DNA from: Paenibacillus sinopodophylli
GTDB lineage: Bacteria; Bacillota; Bacilli; Paenibacillales; Paenibacillaceae
Direction: 5' to 3'
Length of the DNA: 64,000 bases
Assembly: GCF_005930355.1 (NCBI RefSeq)
Contig: NZ_VDBO01000019.1
Coordinates: forward strand, 1-64,000
Shown here piece by piece: positions 42,743 through 51,200 of the stretch (its first letter is position 1; every line of letters starts with the position of its first letter). The translations under genes were made by a program, and so were the position numbers. The notes beneath the pieces were generated by a model that was given only the letters and a program-made list of their open reading frames with translations, ran no database searches and was not told where the DNA came from.

Positions 42743-43561
42743 TTATAATTTCTTAGCGAATTGATTTAACTGCTCCGACATACGATGAACCTCTTCGATA
42801 AAAGCCAAAACCTGCCGAGAAGAAGTCGTTTGCTCCTCAACGATTGCTGTGATACTTTCAATGGACAATCGCATTTCACTGATTGCTTCATCAAAGGTTT
42901 TTAACGTATGCTGAATAGCTTTTGTGGAGGTTAACGTTTCACTCGACAATTTCCGTATCTCTCCTGCTACAATACCAAAGCCTCTCCCGCGATCTCCCGC
43001 ATGGGCCGCTTCAATCGCCGCATTAATGCCTAATAAGTTTGTTTGATCTGCTACTCTTTTGACGATTGATACAACTTTATCCGTTTCCTCCACCTGTTTC
43101 ACCGTCCGATGAGCGAGGGACAGAAGCTGCTGAGCCGATTCTGCAAGTACAACCGAGCCGTCCGTAACTTGTGAAAGCTGACTGCTCGCTTGTGATAAAG
43201 ATTCCGATATTTGATCAGCAATCGTTATGAGCTCGCTCTGTTTCCGAAGCTGAACGGCAATACCGCCAATCACATTGCCACTGTTGTCATGAAGCGGTGT
43301 AGCCGTCCCTATAAATTCAAAGCCATAAAACACGGCCGGTACTTCTGACCTTAGGGATACATTGTTTCGAATTGCCTGCGTTAACGGTTCCTCGTGATGC
43401 AGCAATTGCCCTACACGAATATTCAAGTCAATATTTTCACCAGGCCAGTAGGCAATAAACTTCTCTGTATCACAAATAGCGATGGATAACTCAGCAGGAA
43501 CAGCCGCCTTCAGAATCGGAATCATTGCAACTGCAGCATCCAAGGATTCAATTCTATTCAT
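42743..43561 (-). CDS. Soluble methyl-accepting chemotaxis-like protein (YfmS-type)
   Basis: 272 residues without any membrane segment. Residues about 1-115 form a PAS/cache-like sensor (AICDTEKFIAYWPG, GTATPLHDNSGNVIGGIAVQL). The rest is the signalling coiled coil with the conserved hairpin tip DQTNLLGINAAIEAAHAGDRGRGFGIVAGEIRKL (given here only as positions about 175-208), the CheA/CheW contact. It should feed cytoplasmic cues into the chemotaxis array. AAGGGGG precedes the ATG. No chemotaxis gene adjoins. Confidence 0.9.
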   Translation of the reverse strand: MNRIESLDAAVAMIPILKAAVPAELSIAICDTEKFIAYWPGENIDLNIRVGQLLHHEEPLTQAIRNNVSLRSEVPAVFYGFEFIGTATPLHDNSGNVIGGIAVQLRKQSELITIADQISESLSQASSQLSQVTDGSVVLAESAQQLLSLAHRTVKQVEETDKVVSIVKRVADQTNLLGINAAIEAAHAGDRGRGFGIVAGEIRKLSSETLTSTKAIQHTLKTFDEAISEMRLSIESITAIVEEQTTSSRQVLAFIEEVHRMSEQLNQFAKKL

Positions 43562-44088
43562 TTTAAATTGCCCCCTTCCGTGACTATATGATAGATCTTA
43601 AGTACGTATCTCTATTAGAAATTCTATACTACCATTATTGCATAATATTGTAAATTTAAAGAGATGCATTACCCTTTAAAAACTCATTATTTTATAAGTT
43701 CACTGCGTATTTCTTGTTTTAACTAATAGGAGTGAGGCGAACCCCTTTACGTTTTAAATATAACCAAACAACCGCAGCTTCATTAATTATAATCGATTCT
43801 GAAGATTTACTAACTAGTCATTAAGGAGGATTTACATGATTTCCCCCCATATTCAAGTGTCATTCTTTTAATTAAGAATAAGAATGTTACTGAAAATATT
43901 ACTGCAACTGGCCCGGCTACATGTATTCATTTTTAAACCCTTATCTAGGCTAGAGATACACGGAATAGATGCAAGAGAAAAACAAAAACCCGAACCTCGT
44001 GACGTCAGAGCTTCATGGTTTGATCATGTATTTTTAACACCTATATATGTTTAAGTCAATATGCTGATGTCTCTTCAGAATGAGCAAA
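43562..44088. other. Intergenic region with a lone ribosome binding site and tiny ORF
   Basis: No full gene. The only notable feature is AAGGAGG with ATG 43836 and 11 codons on the plus strand. Around 43980-44020 there is an imperfect hairpin resembling the CCCAACCTC terminators nearby. Confidence 0.45.
43836..43871 (+). CDS. Possible 11-residue peptide with a strong ribosome binding site
   Basis: AAGGAGG lies 6 bases before ATG 43836; the frame reads MISPHIQVSFF and stops at TAA. The ribosome binding site is perfect but nothing homologous follows in this or other frames. It may be a real small peptide, a leader, or the left-over start of a deleted gene. Confidence 0.3.
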   Translation: MISPHIQVSFF

Positions 44089-44763
44089 TTACTGGGCTGC
44101 TTTCACTAACCTCTTCGCCGCCTTTTGGACAGAGCTTTTGGAATGCGTTTCATATTCATATCCAAACTTTATAACTCCAGCCGCTAGACTAGGGGAAACC
44201 TTTGCTATCCCAATCATGGCCGTTAATAATTTCGAAATAAACTTATCACCTAATTGTAAAAGCCCTTGCTTTAATATAGGCAGGACCATTCTCGCTTCCG
44301 CTTCACCACAGGATGCCACATTCCCCAAACACAGTATCGAGTAGTCTTTTACAATTGTACTTTGGTCCACTAACATCCGTTCTTGTATATGTTCAATGAC
44401 AGAGACTATCCGCCCAGGGATAAGAGGACTAATGAATGCAACTGCATGCATAGACTCCCATCGTACCCGCGTATGTTTATGCTGAATGGATGAGAGGAGC
44501 TCTTCAGCATAGAGCGTAACCAAATGTGGTTGAGTTTCGGCTACCTTGGTGAATACTTCTGCACAATCTCCTGCGAGTTTTACATCCGTTTGGAATAAGC
44601 CCTCTGCAATTTCTTTTAATAAATTCGGATTTTCTTTGCACATTGACGCTACATTTTCATTCGACTGCTGCGTCGAATCGCCTATCTGCGAGGATAACAT
44701 TGAGATTATCGTTCCTCTCTCCTCCACTTTACGATCACACTCCTCGTTCACTTGTTTGTTCAT
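44089..44763 (-). CDS. HEAT-repeat protein
   Basis: 224 residues from ATG 44763, all-helical with repeats such as VTLYAEELLSSIQHKHTRVR and MVLPILKQGLLQLGDKF. HEAT arrays bind proteins or nucleic acids; no catalytic motif is seen. The start is unsure: an ATG at 44700 follows the purine-rich GGAGGAGAGAGG by 13 bases and may be the real one. A terminator for the upstream gene lies only 30 bases before ATG 44763, so the promoter is not obvious. Confidence 0.75.
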   Translation of the reverse strand: MNKQVNEECDRKVEERGTIISMLSSQIGDSTQQSNENVASMCKENPNLLKEIAEGLFQTDVKLAGDCAEVFTKVAETQPHLVTLYAEELLSSIQHKHTRVRWESMHAVAFISPLIPGRIVSVIEHIQERMLVDQSTIVKDYSILCLGNVASCGEAEARMVLPILKQGLLQLGDKFISKLLTAMIGIAKVSPSLAAGVIKFGYEYETHSKSSVQKAAKRLVKAAQ

Positions 44764-44794
44764 AATATCTGCATGGTTGTCTATTTGCAAATGC

Positions 44795-44819
44795 AAAAAC
44801 CCAACCTCATGAGGTTGGG
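44795..44819 (-). terminator. Terminator of AraC-lipoprotein fusion 2
   Basis: CCCAACCTC and GAGGTTGGG pair around AT, followed on the minus strand by five T residues. Confidence 0.85.
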
Positions 44820-44886
44820 CTTCTCATATTGACGGAGGCGTGGCTAACAAAACCACAGTGCACCTCCAATCACTAGTAAATATATT

Positions 44887-45861
44887 TTACTTATTGCTGT
44901 CTGTTAAAAAATTAGTAATAATATCTAGCTGTTTTTCTACAGAAATCGGATCACTGGGAAGAAATTCATCAAAATCAATTTTGTAAACCTTTCCTGCTTT
45001 TCCTGCAGGTGAAAATTGAATGAGCTTTTCTACTTCCTTCAGTGCTTCCTCTGCCCCCGTATTCACAGCCAGAAATAACCGGTCGCCTATAAAATCAGGA
45101 ATGACCTCATTTGATATTTGCCACGTTTCTCCATTAATGACATCAGTCTTTATCTTCTCCGTTGGCTTCAAGCCTAGATACTTATAGATGATGTTGCCTC
45201 CCATATTGGTATCGCCGTAGACATAAAGCGCGTCAGAACGAACGTTCAAGATCGAGAAGGTTTCATCTGTACCAATGAACGGGCTGATCTTCTCTTTATA
45301 TTCCGCTATCTTGGTCGCAAATGCCGCATTCCATTGCTTCGCTTCCTCCTGCTTGCCCAGAATATCGCCGAACATTTCAACATCCTTAATCGGATCGTTG
45401 TACTGCTCCACAACAATGGTTGGTGCAATTTTGCTTAGTGCTTCGTATCCACCTTCAAACACCTCTGCAAATGGTGCCGTTGTAACAATTAAGTCAGGCT
45501 CCAATGATAGAATCTTCTCCGCTTCAGGCGGAACTCCTACATCTTCAATACCTGAAACATCGTCTAACAACGGATTCTTCAGAATAAAGCTAGTCGCACC
45601 TACAGGTTTTACCCCGAGGGCCATAATCTCACCCAAGTGGAAAAGCGTAACCACACGCTGAGGCTCCACAGGAATTTCTGTTTCACCTTTTAAATGCTCG
45701 TAAACACGCGTATCTGGAGCTGTGTTTGCCGTTGCGCTCTCTGTTGAAGCAGGTGATGAGGTCGGCGTACCTGCATTGTTGCTTGCCTGGCATGCATTCA
45801 GAAGCAAAGCTGTGCATAATAGCATCATTGCTCCAAACGTTGGTCTTGAAAATCTAAACAT
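44887..45861 (-). CDS. Siderophore-binding lipoprotein from internal start of fusion 2
   Basis: 324 residues from ATG 45861, with AAGGGG 8 bases upstream. Arg-containing start, hydrophobic core and lipobox LNAC, then a Ser/Thr/Ala spacer. Binding fold: VEPQRVVTLFHLGEIMALG, SLEPDLIVTTAPF, KIAPTIVVEQY and a conserved end SVEKQLDIITNFL. Family role is delivery of ferric siderophores or related complexes to an ABC importer. A Fur-like box lies 27 bases upstream. Confidence 0.87.
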   Translation of the reverse strand: MFRFSRPTFGAMMLLCTALLLNACQASNNAGTPTSSPASTESATANTAPDTRVYEHLKGETEIPVEPQRVVTLFHLGEIMALGVKPVGATSFILKNPLLDDVSGIEDVGVPPEAEKILSLEPDLIVTTAPFAEVFEGGYEALSKIAPTIVVEQYNDPIKDVEMFGDILGKQEEAKQWNAAFATKIAEYKEKISPFIGTDETFSILNVRSDALYVYGDTNMGGNIIYKYLGLKPTEKIKTDVINGETWQISNEVIPDFIGDRLFLAVNTGAEEALKEVEKLIQFSPAGKAGKVYKIDFDEFLPSDPISVEKQLDIITNFLTDSNK

Positions 45862-46782
45862 TGATGTGTCCCCTTCCCTAATGCGTTGATAATAACTCTC
45901 ATTCTCATTATGGGAACCAAGCTTTGGAGTTACAATAGACGATTTTAACAGACGTAATGGATTATACTGAACCATCTGCTGATTATCCTCGCGATATTGA
46001 AGGGGAGAGATTCCGGTATGCTTTTTAAACAATCGACTGAAATAATAGACATCGATATAGCCAACGCTGCTCGCTATCTCCTGAATACGAGCATCCGATC
46101 TGAGCAGGAGCTGCTTAGATTTATGAATGCGCACATGAATCAAATATTCAATCGGACCTGCTCCAATCTGGTTTTTGAATAAGCGAGACAAGTAGCTCGC
46201 GCTGCAGCTGTACATTCCGGCCAGTTCCTCGGCTGTAATAGACTTCCTATAATGCTCATGAATATAGTGAATCGCTTCAGTTACCAAATTCGGTCTGCTG
46301 TTTTCTTTTGTAGACGTGTAGGCTTGCCGCAGGACCTCATACACAAATGGAAGAAACAAAGACTGCGCCTGCAGCTTATCCATTGGTGTTGCTTGCTGCC
46401 ACAGTCGATCCATTGTTTGGCACTTTTCCTGCAGAGGCAGTGACGCATAAGGAACGAATGCATACGACATATGGAAGCTCTCCCATTCCTCTGGCGAGTC
46501 ACACTCGGCTTTATACAATATCAAATAACAGGCAAAGTCATTTCCCAGCGGTATAACGTCCAACTCTGCTCCTTTGCCTCCGTGCAGAATGTGAAAGGAA
46601 TACGTTCGATACTCTGTTCCTGACAGACTCACTCTCGCCTCTCCATGGGTAGTAATTACGAAAAAGCTGTTATTCGCCACATAACGATCAGGTATTGTTC
46701 CATCCTCCACACGATACTGTCGAATATCCAGCAATCGAACGGCATTTCGGCTCCACCGCTCGATGTGGGTTTCCCAGTCCAT
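44887..46782 (-). CDS. AraC regulator continuous with a siderophore-binding lipoprotein (fusion 2)
   Basis: 631 residues in one open frame; GAGGGG precedes the ATG. AraC sensor part 1-130 (HGEARVSLSGTEYRTYSFHILHGG is shared in pattern with fusion 1, residues about 50-73) and double helix-turn-helix about 185-280 (ITAEELAGMYSCSASYLSRLF, IQEIASSVGYIDVYYFSRLFK). The frame then crosses a Fur-like box and the ribosome binding site (IREGD) and reaches a lipoprotein signal at residue 308 and a ferric-siderophore binding protein. The whole product would be a one-pass membrane protein with AraC in the cytoplasm and the binding fold outside. Its architecture repeats fusion 1, which argues against chance loss of a stop. 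Confidence 0.82.
   Translation of the reverse strand: MDWETHIERWSRNAVRLLDIRQYRVEDGTIPDRYVANNSFFVITTHGEARVSLSGTEYRTYSFHILHGGKGAELDVIPLGNDFACYLILYKAECDSPEEWESFHMSYAFVPYASLPLQEKCQTMDRLWQQATPMDKLQAQSLFLPFVYEVLRQAYTSTKENSRPNLVTEAIHYIHEHYRKSITAEELAGMYSCSASYLSRLFKNQIGAGPIEYLIHVRIHKSKQLLLRSDARIQEIASSVGYIDVYYFSRLFKKHTGISPLQYREDNQQMVQYNPLRLLKSSIVTPKLGSHNENESYYQRIREGDTSMFRFSRPTFGAMMLLCTALLLNACQASNNAGTPTSSPASTESATANTAPDTRVYEHLKGETEIPVEPQRVVTLFHLGEIMALGVKPVGATSFILKNPLLDDVSGIEDVGVPPEAEKILSLEPDLIVTTAPFAEVFEGGYEALSKIAPTIVVEQYNDPIKDVEMFGDILGKQEEAKQWNAAFATKIAEYKEKISPFIGTDETFSILNVRSDALYVYGDTNMGGNIIYKYLGLKPTEKIKTDVINGETWQISNEVIPDFIGDRLFLAVNTGAEEALKEVEKLIQFSPAGKAGKVYKIDFDEFLPSDPISVEKQLDIITNFLTDSNK
45888..45906. 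promoter_or_regulatory. Fur-like box inside the AraC-lipoprotein frame (fusion 2)
   Basis: On the minus strand GAGAATGAGAGTTATTATC agrees with the 19-base Fur consensus at 15 positions. Position relative to the lipoprotein start is the same as in fusion 1. Confidence 0.72.
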
Positions 46783-47301
46783 ACTTTCTTCCCCTCTCGT
46801 TGTACTTCAATTCAATGAAATCCCTCAATGGCATATTATATAATTTCTGATTGATTTTAGATAAGATTGCTAAAGTTGAATAACCACTCCTATACATCGA
46901 CTCTTTAGAAGATATAATGATCCGATACCTACAATACTCACAGCTACGAGTAACTATTAACATCATCATTGTACACTTTAAAAAAGAAGTGCAATAGTGT
47001 TTACTTTGACACGCTTCACAACAATAAAATTGGTATCCCCACGAAGCAGAACGCATATCTGTATGCATGCATCTGAAAGTGGTACGATGCTAAGATACTA
47101 GAGCAGATCACCGTGTTAGGACGTTTTTAGACTTTAGGCAGACTGCTTACGATGTGCTATAAACTTGATATTCAGAACCACATAGCTCTACTTCATCATC
47201 GAGTCTTGCTTGCTCGAATCGCTCATCGAATGAAAATAAGCTTCTCTTATATGCTAGAGAAGCTTATCTTCATATCGATCATTACCTTGATTCGACACTT
47301 A
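46783..47301. other. Intergenic region without a recognised gene
   Basis: Holds the promoter region of fusion 2 on the left and the VanZ terminator on the right. A frame at 46688-47068 has no ribosome binding site and a cysteine-rich, non-protein-like composition. Confidence 0.45.
47236..47267 (-). terminator. Terminator of the VanZ gene
   Basis: ATAAGCTTCTCT and AGAGAAGCTTAT form a perfect 12-bp stem with an 8-base loop, followed on the minus strand by TTTC. Confidence 0.8.
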
Positions 47302-48306
47302 TTAGAAGAGTGATCTTAATTTTCTTTTAATACTGTTAATCATCTTTTGTCCTGTGTTGACTTCTGTAAGAGTGATATCCCACATCACGGCCTTTGTAAT
47401 CGGATTTGGGTCATCGTTTATTAATTTAATAGTAAGTTCATTTGCTCCATTTAAAGGGGTTTGAAAAGAGGTAAGCTGATTCTCTCCACTTTTAGCTGAT
47501 AAACCCAGTGAGTAAATTTCTGTGCCATCTGCGATAAATATTATATCGCTTTCCCCTTTACTTGCCGTGTTAATTACATCATCTGGTATAGCGACATAGC
47601 CTGCTATTTCTTTGTATTTTCCATTTAGTTGATACGTAGTCTCGTTAGTTCTTGCATTTTTTCTACTGTACATATTGATTTGAGGCTCAACCTTTTCTCC
47701 GACTGCTGTAAAACTTAAGAGTGTTTCATCCCACAGTACAGATCCATCTGTTAATGCAAGCTCATTTAGGGGTACGACTTCGCCGCCTCCCTTTTCCAAA
47801 TAATTATTGATGCCACCAACAATAGCAGTGACTCCAAATGAGAGTGCAATGGCCGTTAAAATGATTCGACAAATTCCTTTAAATTTATCTCGATCACGAT
47901 GAACTAACCGTTGTGCCAAAAACCCCACCGCCGCCCCTATTGTATTAATTATGATATCGTCAATATCAAAGGATCCTAAACGAGAAAGCATTTGTAAGAT
48001 TTCAAGAATTGTAATAGACAGAATAAATAAAGTTATAAATCGAATGAAATGACAACGAAACAGCAATGGGATGACCATTCCAAAAGGTATAAACGCTACA
48101 AAGTTGCCCCACTCAAAAAACCAAATTTGAAAGTCCCTTCCCATTGGAAAGTGTAACGGAATCCCTTCCGGTATTAGACTATATCGCATGCTAGAATCTT
48201 GAAGAAAAGAAGCTCTGTTAAAACCTAAATACAAAAAATAAAGAGTCAAAACGGTATATATTGCTAACAGTATTATAGTGATTTTTTGTAATTTTCCTCG
48301 ATACAT
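47302..48306 (-). CDS. VanZ-family membrane protein with extracellular C-terminal domain
   Basis: 334 residues; AGGA precedes the ATG. The VanZ domain (about 1-155) has four to five membrane helices with the signature LEILQMLSRLGSFDIDDI and NTIGAAVGF. A further membrane helix near 148-168 leads to a beta-rich extracellular part (about 190-320). VanZ itself confers low-level teicoplanin resistance by an unknown route; most homologues are not resistance genes. Confidence 0.87.
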   Translation of the reverse strand: MYRGKLQKITIILLAIYTVLTLYFLYLGFNRASFLQDSSMRYSLIPEGIPLHFPMGRDFQIWFFEWGNFVAFIPFGMVIPLLFRCHFIRFITLFILSITILEILQMLSRLGSFDIDDIIINTIGAAVGFLAQRLVHRDRDKFKGICRIILTAIALSFGVTAIVGGINNYLEKGGGEVVPLNELALTDGSVLWDETLLSFTAVGEKVEPQINMYSRKNARTNETTYQLNGKYKEIAGYVAIPDDVINTASKGESDIIFIADGTEIYSLGLSAKSGENQLTSFQTPLNGANELTIKLINDDPNPITKAVMWDITLTEVNTGQKMINSIKRKLRSLF

Positions 48307-48721
48307 AATTACATCCTTTCTTTTCTGCAGAGCGGCTGACTCATGTATAATAACTCATTCTATTTATTACGCTTCCAATTCTAAGAATGTTACATTGACC
48401 TGCGCGTTAGCTTACTAAAATAAGCAAACCACAATAGCATCTGCTCATCATTTGTGTTATTCAGCTATAGCTTCCACCTTGTGACATTCATAACTCTACT
48501 CAAAAATAAAAACGCCGCTTTAAACCATTTATCCCAATCATGAATATGAGATATATGGTTTGAAAGCGGCGTCGTACTAAAGGCTCCGTAGGTGGAGTAA
48601 AGGCTTAATCTTCCATACTGATCATGGCGTAAAATATGCCAGGAAAAAATACCGGCGTTCCCTAAATAAACACATAGTTCCTTTACACGTTTACAAAGCA
48701 GGTTCTCCGCTTAGCGTTTCA
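48307..48721. other. Intergenic region with the MFS terminator
   Basis: No gene seen. Contains the long terminator at 48507-48572 and, near 48403 and 48450, sequence faintly like the cassette-region repeats but without their palindrome. Confidence 0.45.
48507..48572 (-). terminator. Long terminator downstream of the MFS gene
   Basis: On the minus strand ACGCCGCTTTCAAACCAT pairs with ATGGTTTAAAGCGGCGT (one bulge) and is followed by five T residues. It lies 150 bases after the stop. Confidence 0.8.
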
Positions 48722-50197
48722 TCAAGAGAGTATAGAGCCTTCGTCTACAACTCGCGGTTGAAGCCCTTTTTTTTCTGCAGCAGACCGTTTAAGCGTGGTC
48801 GCCAGCAGCACCCCTGCCGCTGCGAGAACGGCCAGCAATAGATAGGTGTTATGGAAAGCATGCGTCATCGCATCCGGCACTTGCGCCTCGCCTTTGCTCA
48901 CAAAATGAGTTGTGCGGCTGACAAGGAACGTCGTTAGTCCAGCTACTGCGAATGAAGTGACCACCTGCTGAGCCGCACTCGTCAGTGAGGTGACTCGGCC
49001 GACAAGGTCTTTTGGCGCCGTTTGAATCAAGTGCGTATTTAAGGATAGCATAGATAAGCCCATTCCCATTCCAAGCAGTGCGCGAGGAATAAGAAATAAC
49101 CACGGCGTATTGCTAGGGTTAATAAATGAGATAAGAAAAGCACCAATAGCTACAAAGGTTAGTCCTACAATCACTAATGGCCTTGCGCCGATACGGTCGA
49201 ATAAACGTCCTCCGAGCGGCATCATGATGCCAGCTGCAATGGCTTGTGGAAGCGTCCATAATCCTGCTTCGAATGCACTCATTCCCATTAATTGCTGCAT
49301 GAAATACGGTACGGTAAAAATGACGCCAAACATAGCGAATTGTAAAATCCACTGCACCAGAATTCCTCTAGTGAATTGAGCGGAGCGAAATACTCTAAGC
49401 TCCAGCAAAGGCTCTTTTTTGCGCGTAAGCTCAACGATCGTAAATAAAATAAGAGCTACCACACCAACGGAAATACCAATGATGGTTTTTGCTGAAGTCC
49501 AGCTCGTGCCCCCTTCACTTAACCCATAAGAAAGACCTCCAAACGCAAGAGGTGCCAACAGAATTCCCCAGAAATCCAATGAGACGGAAGCCTTCTTTGC
49601 AAAATTCGGCAGCACTACCATAGATAGCACAACACCGATAATGCCTATGGGAACATTAATTAGGAAAATCCATTGCCAGCTCACATAGTCAACCAAATAA
49701 CCGGATACGATTGGTCCAAGCGCAGGCGCAAGCAAGACCGGTACACCCATAAAGCCCATAACCATGCCTACCTTTTCAGGAGGACTGAGCCGATACGTCA
49801 TAGCGAATGCGATTGGCATAACCATACCGCCGCCTAGCCCTTGCAGTACTCTGAAAAAAATGAGCTGCTCTGCCGTTGTGGCAAAGGCACATAGGACCGA
49901 ACCAGCCGTAAACAAAATAATAGAAACAATAAAAACCTGTTTAGCTCCTACTCGATCTGACATCCAGCCAGCCAATGGAATTACTGCCGCTTGGGCAAGC
50001 GCGTATCCCGTAATCGTCCACTGGATGACGCTTAGCGAGCTTTTGAAATCGGCAGTAAGAACAGGAATAGCTACATTTACGGCCGTGGTATCTAAAATCA
50101 CCATGAACAACCCGATAATAATGGCGATCAGCGGGGCAATAAGCGCACGCAAAGAGGTTGTCGGAGTGGTATCGGTTACTCCTGAATTTGTAGTCAT
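48722..50197 (-). CDS. DHA2-family MFS multidrug efflux transporter (EmrB/QacA type)
   Basis: 491 residues from ATG 50197, with AAGGAG 7 bases upstream; an ATG seven codons earlier overlaps that site. Fourteen hydrophobic segments fit the DHA2 class. Motif A GWMSDRVGAKQ, motif C-like region PALGPIVSGYLVDYVSWQWIF (residues about 165-185) and the opening LDTTAVNVAIPVL are typical. It exports lipophilic drugs by proton exchange. The divergent TetR gene and the palindrome between them predict drug-inducible expression. Confidence 0.93.
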   Translation of the reverse strand: MTTNSGVTDTTPTTSLRALIAPLIAIIIGLFMVILDTTAVNVAIPVLTADFKSSLSVIQWTITGYALAQAAVIPLAGWMSDRVGAKQVFIVSIILFTAGSVLCAFATTAEQLIFFRVLQGLGGGMVMPIAFAMTYRLSPPEKVGMVMGFMGVPVLLAPALGPIVSGYLVDYVSWQWIFLINVPIGIIGVVLSMVVLPNFAKKASVSLDFWGILLAPLAFGGLSYGLSEGGTSWTSAKTIIGISVGVVALILFTIVELTRKKEPLLELRVFRSAQFTRGILVQWILQFAMFGVIFTVPYFMQQLMGMSAFEAGLWTLPQAIAAGIMMPLGGRLFDRIGARPLVIVGLTFVAIGAFLISFINPSNTPWLFLIPRALLGMGMGLSMLSLNTHLIQTAPKDLVGRVTSLTSAAQQVVTSFAVAGLTTFLVSRTTHFVSKGEAQVPDAMTHAFHNTYLLLAVLAAAGVLLATTLKRSAAEKKGLQPRVVDEGSILS

Positions 50198-50259
50198 AGC
50201 TGGCTCCTTCAAGATCATTTTTTACTTTCTTGAAAAGAAGATAGCATAATAATTAAACG

Positions 50260-50291
50260 AAGTAAACTAAAAACAGTAAAAAAGTTTACTT
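50260..50291. promoter_or_regulatory. Likely TetR operator between efflux gene and regulator
   Basis: AAGTAAACT (50260-50268) and AGTTTACTT (50283-50291) form an inverted repeat with a 14-base spacer in the divergent promoter region. A further TAGTTTAGTTTAA follows. Confidence 0.65.
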
Positions 50292-50360
50292 TGTATAGTT
50301 TAGTTTAATATAGTCTTAAATTGCGTTATACTAGATCATGCAGGCAGGAGGCGTAGCCGT

Positions 50361-51077
50361 ATGATGGATTGCGAGATCGACCAGATATGGGAGAAAAGAA
50401 AATCAACCAAAGTAAAACTTATACTTAAACTCATACCATATGTTCAAAAACATGGCTTCAGTGCGATCAAAATGGATGATGTCGCCAAATATATGGATAT
50501 CAGCAAAGCAACCATGTATAAATACTTTGCATCGAAAGATGACATTATAGAATGTTTAGTTGAGAAATGCGTGAGCTATACGGAATCGCTTATGTTCGAG
50601 TTAGAACCGAATCAACTAATACCCGCTCACGAAACGCTCCCTTCTCATGAAGATTTAAGGCTTTATGGCGAGTCATTTGCCAAGGTTTTTAAGCAATCGT
50701 TCAAGATGTCCTTCTATCTAAGCGATATCCTTCTGCAAGATCTGAATACCACTTATCCCGATTTAGCAGCAGCATTGTCTCAGGCAGTAGAGCGTTGTCA
50801 AATGAAGCTGGTCGACTATCTGAATAAAGGCATGGAACTTGGCATATTTCACCAGATGAATGCAGAGATCATCCTCATTCAGTTGGATGTCGTACTACGT
50901 AGATTATTAGACCCTAAGCTGCTTTTGCAGCACAACATAAGCTTAAAGCAAGCTCTGCTGGATTTCTATCAAGCTATGAAACTTCAGCTTTTTCACGAAA
51001 AATGGCTTCTTGATGATCAAACTTTAATTGAGCCCTTTATTAGCGAGATGATCGTCAAGAAGCTCTCTTACGAGTAA
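50361..51077 (+). CDS. TetR/AcrR-family repressor
   Basis: 238 residues; AGGAGG is about 10 bases before two adjacent ATGs. The helix-turn-helix lies at about 25-65 (HGFSAIKMDDVAKYMDISKA, TMYKYFASKDDII). The rest is the helical ligand domain. As divergent neighbour of the efflux pump it is most likely its drug-sensing repressor. Confidence 0.9.
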   Translation: MMDCEIDQIWEKRKSTKVKLILKLIPYVQKHGFSAIKMDDVAKYMDISKATMYKYFASKDDIIECLVEKCVSYTESLMFELEPNQLIPAHETLPSHEDLRLYGESFAKVFKQSFKMSFYLSDILLQDLNTTYPDLAAALSQAVERCQMKLVDYLNKGMELGIFHQMNAEIILIQLDVVLRRLLDPKLLLQHNISLKQALLDFYQAMKLQLFHEKWLLDDQTLIEPFISEMIVKKLSYE

Positions 51078-51144
51078 GGTTGAACTTCCTTTATCACCTC
51101 AACAACATGGTTTCTATGCTTAAACTAACAAGCAAGTAGCCATA

Positions 51145-51196
51145 AAAAAGGAACCTAATGACTTCTGCCTTAGCAGTGATCATTAGATTCCTTTTT
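51145..51196. terminator. Bidirectional terminator between TetR and SpoIIP-like genes
   Basis: AAAAAAGGAACCTAATGA pairs with TCATTAGATTCCTTTTT (one mismatch). A and T tracts on both sides serve both convergent genes. Confidence 0.85.
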
Positions 51197-51200
51197 GAAT

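Noticed and set aside
46688-47068. 126-codon minus-strand frame upstream of fusion 2
   Set aside because: Out of frame with the AraC gene it overlaps, cysteine- and tyrosine-rich by chance, and no ribosome binding site.
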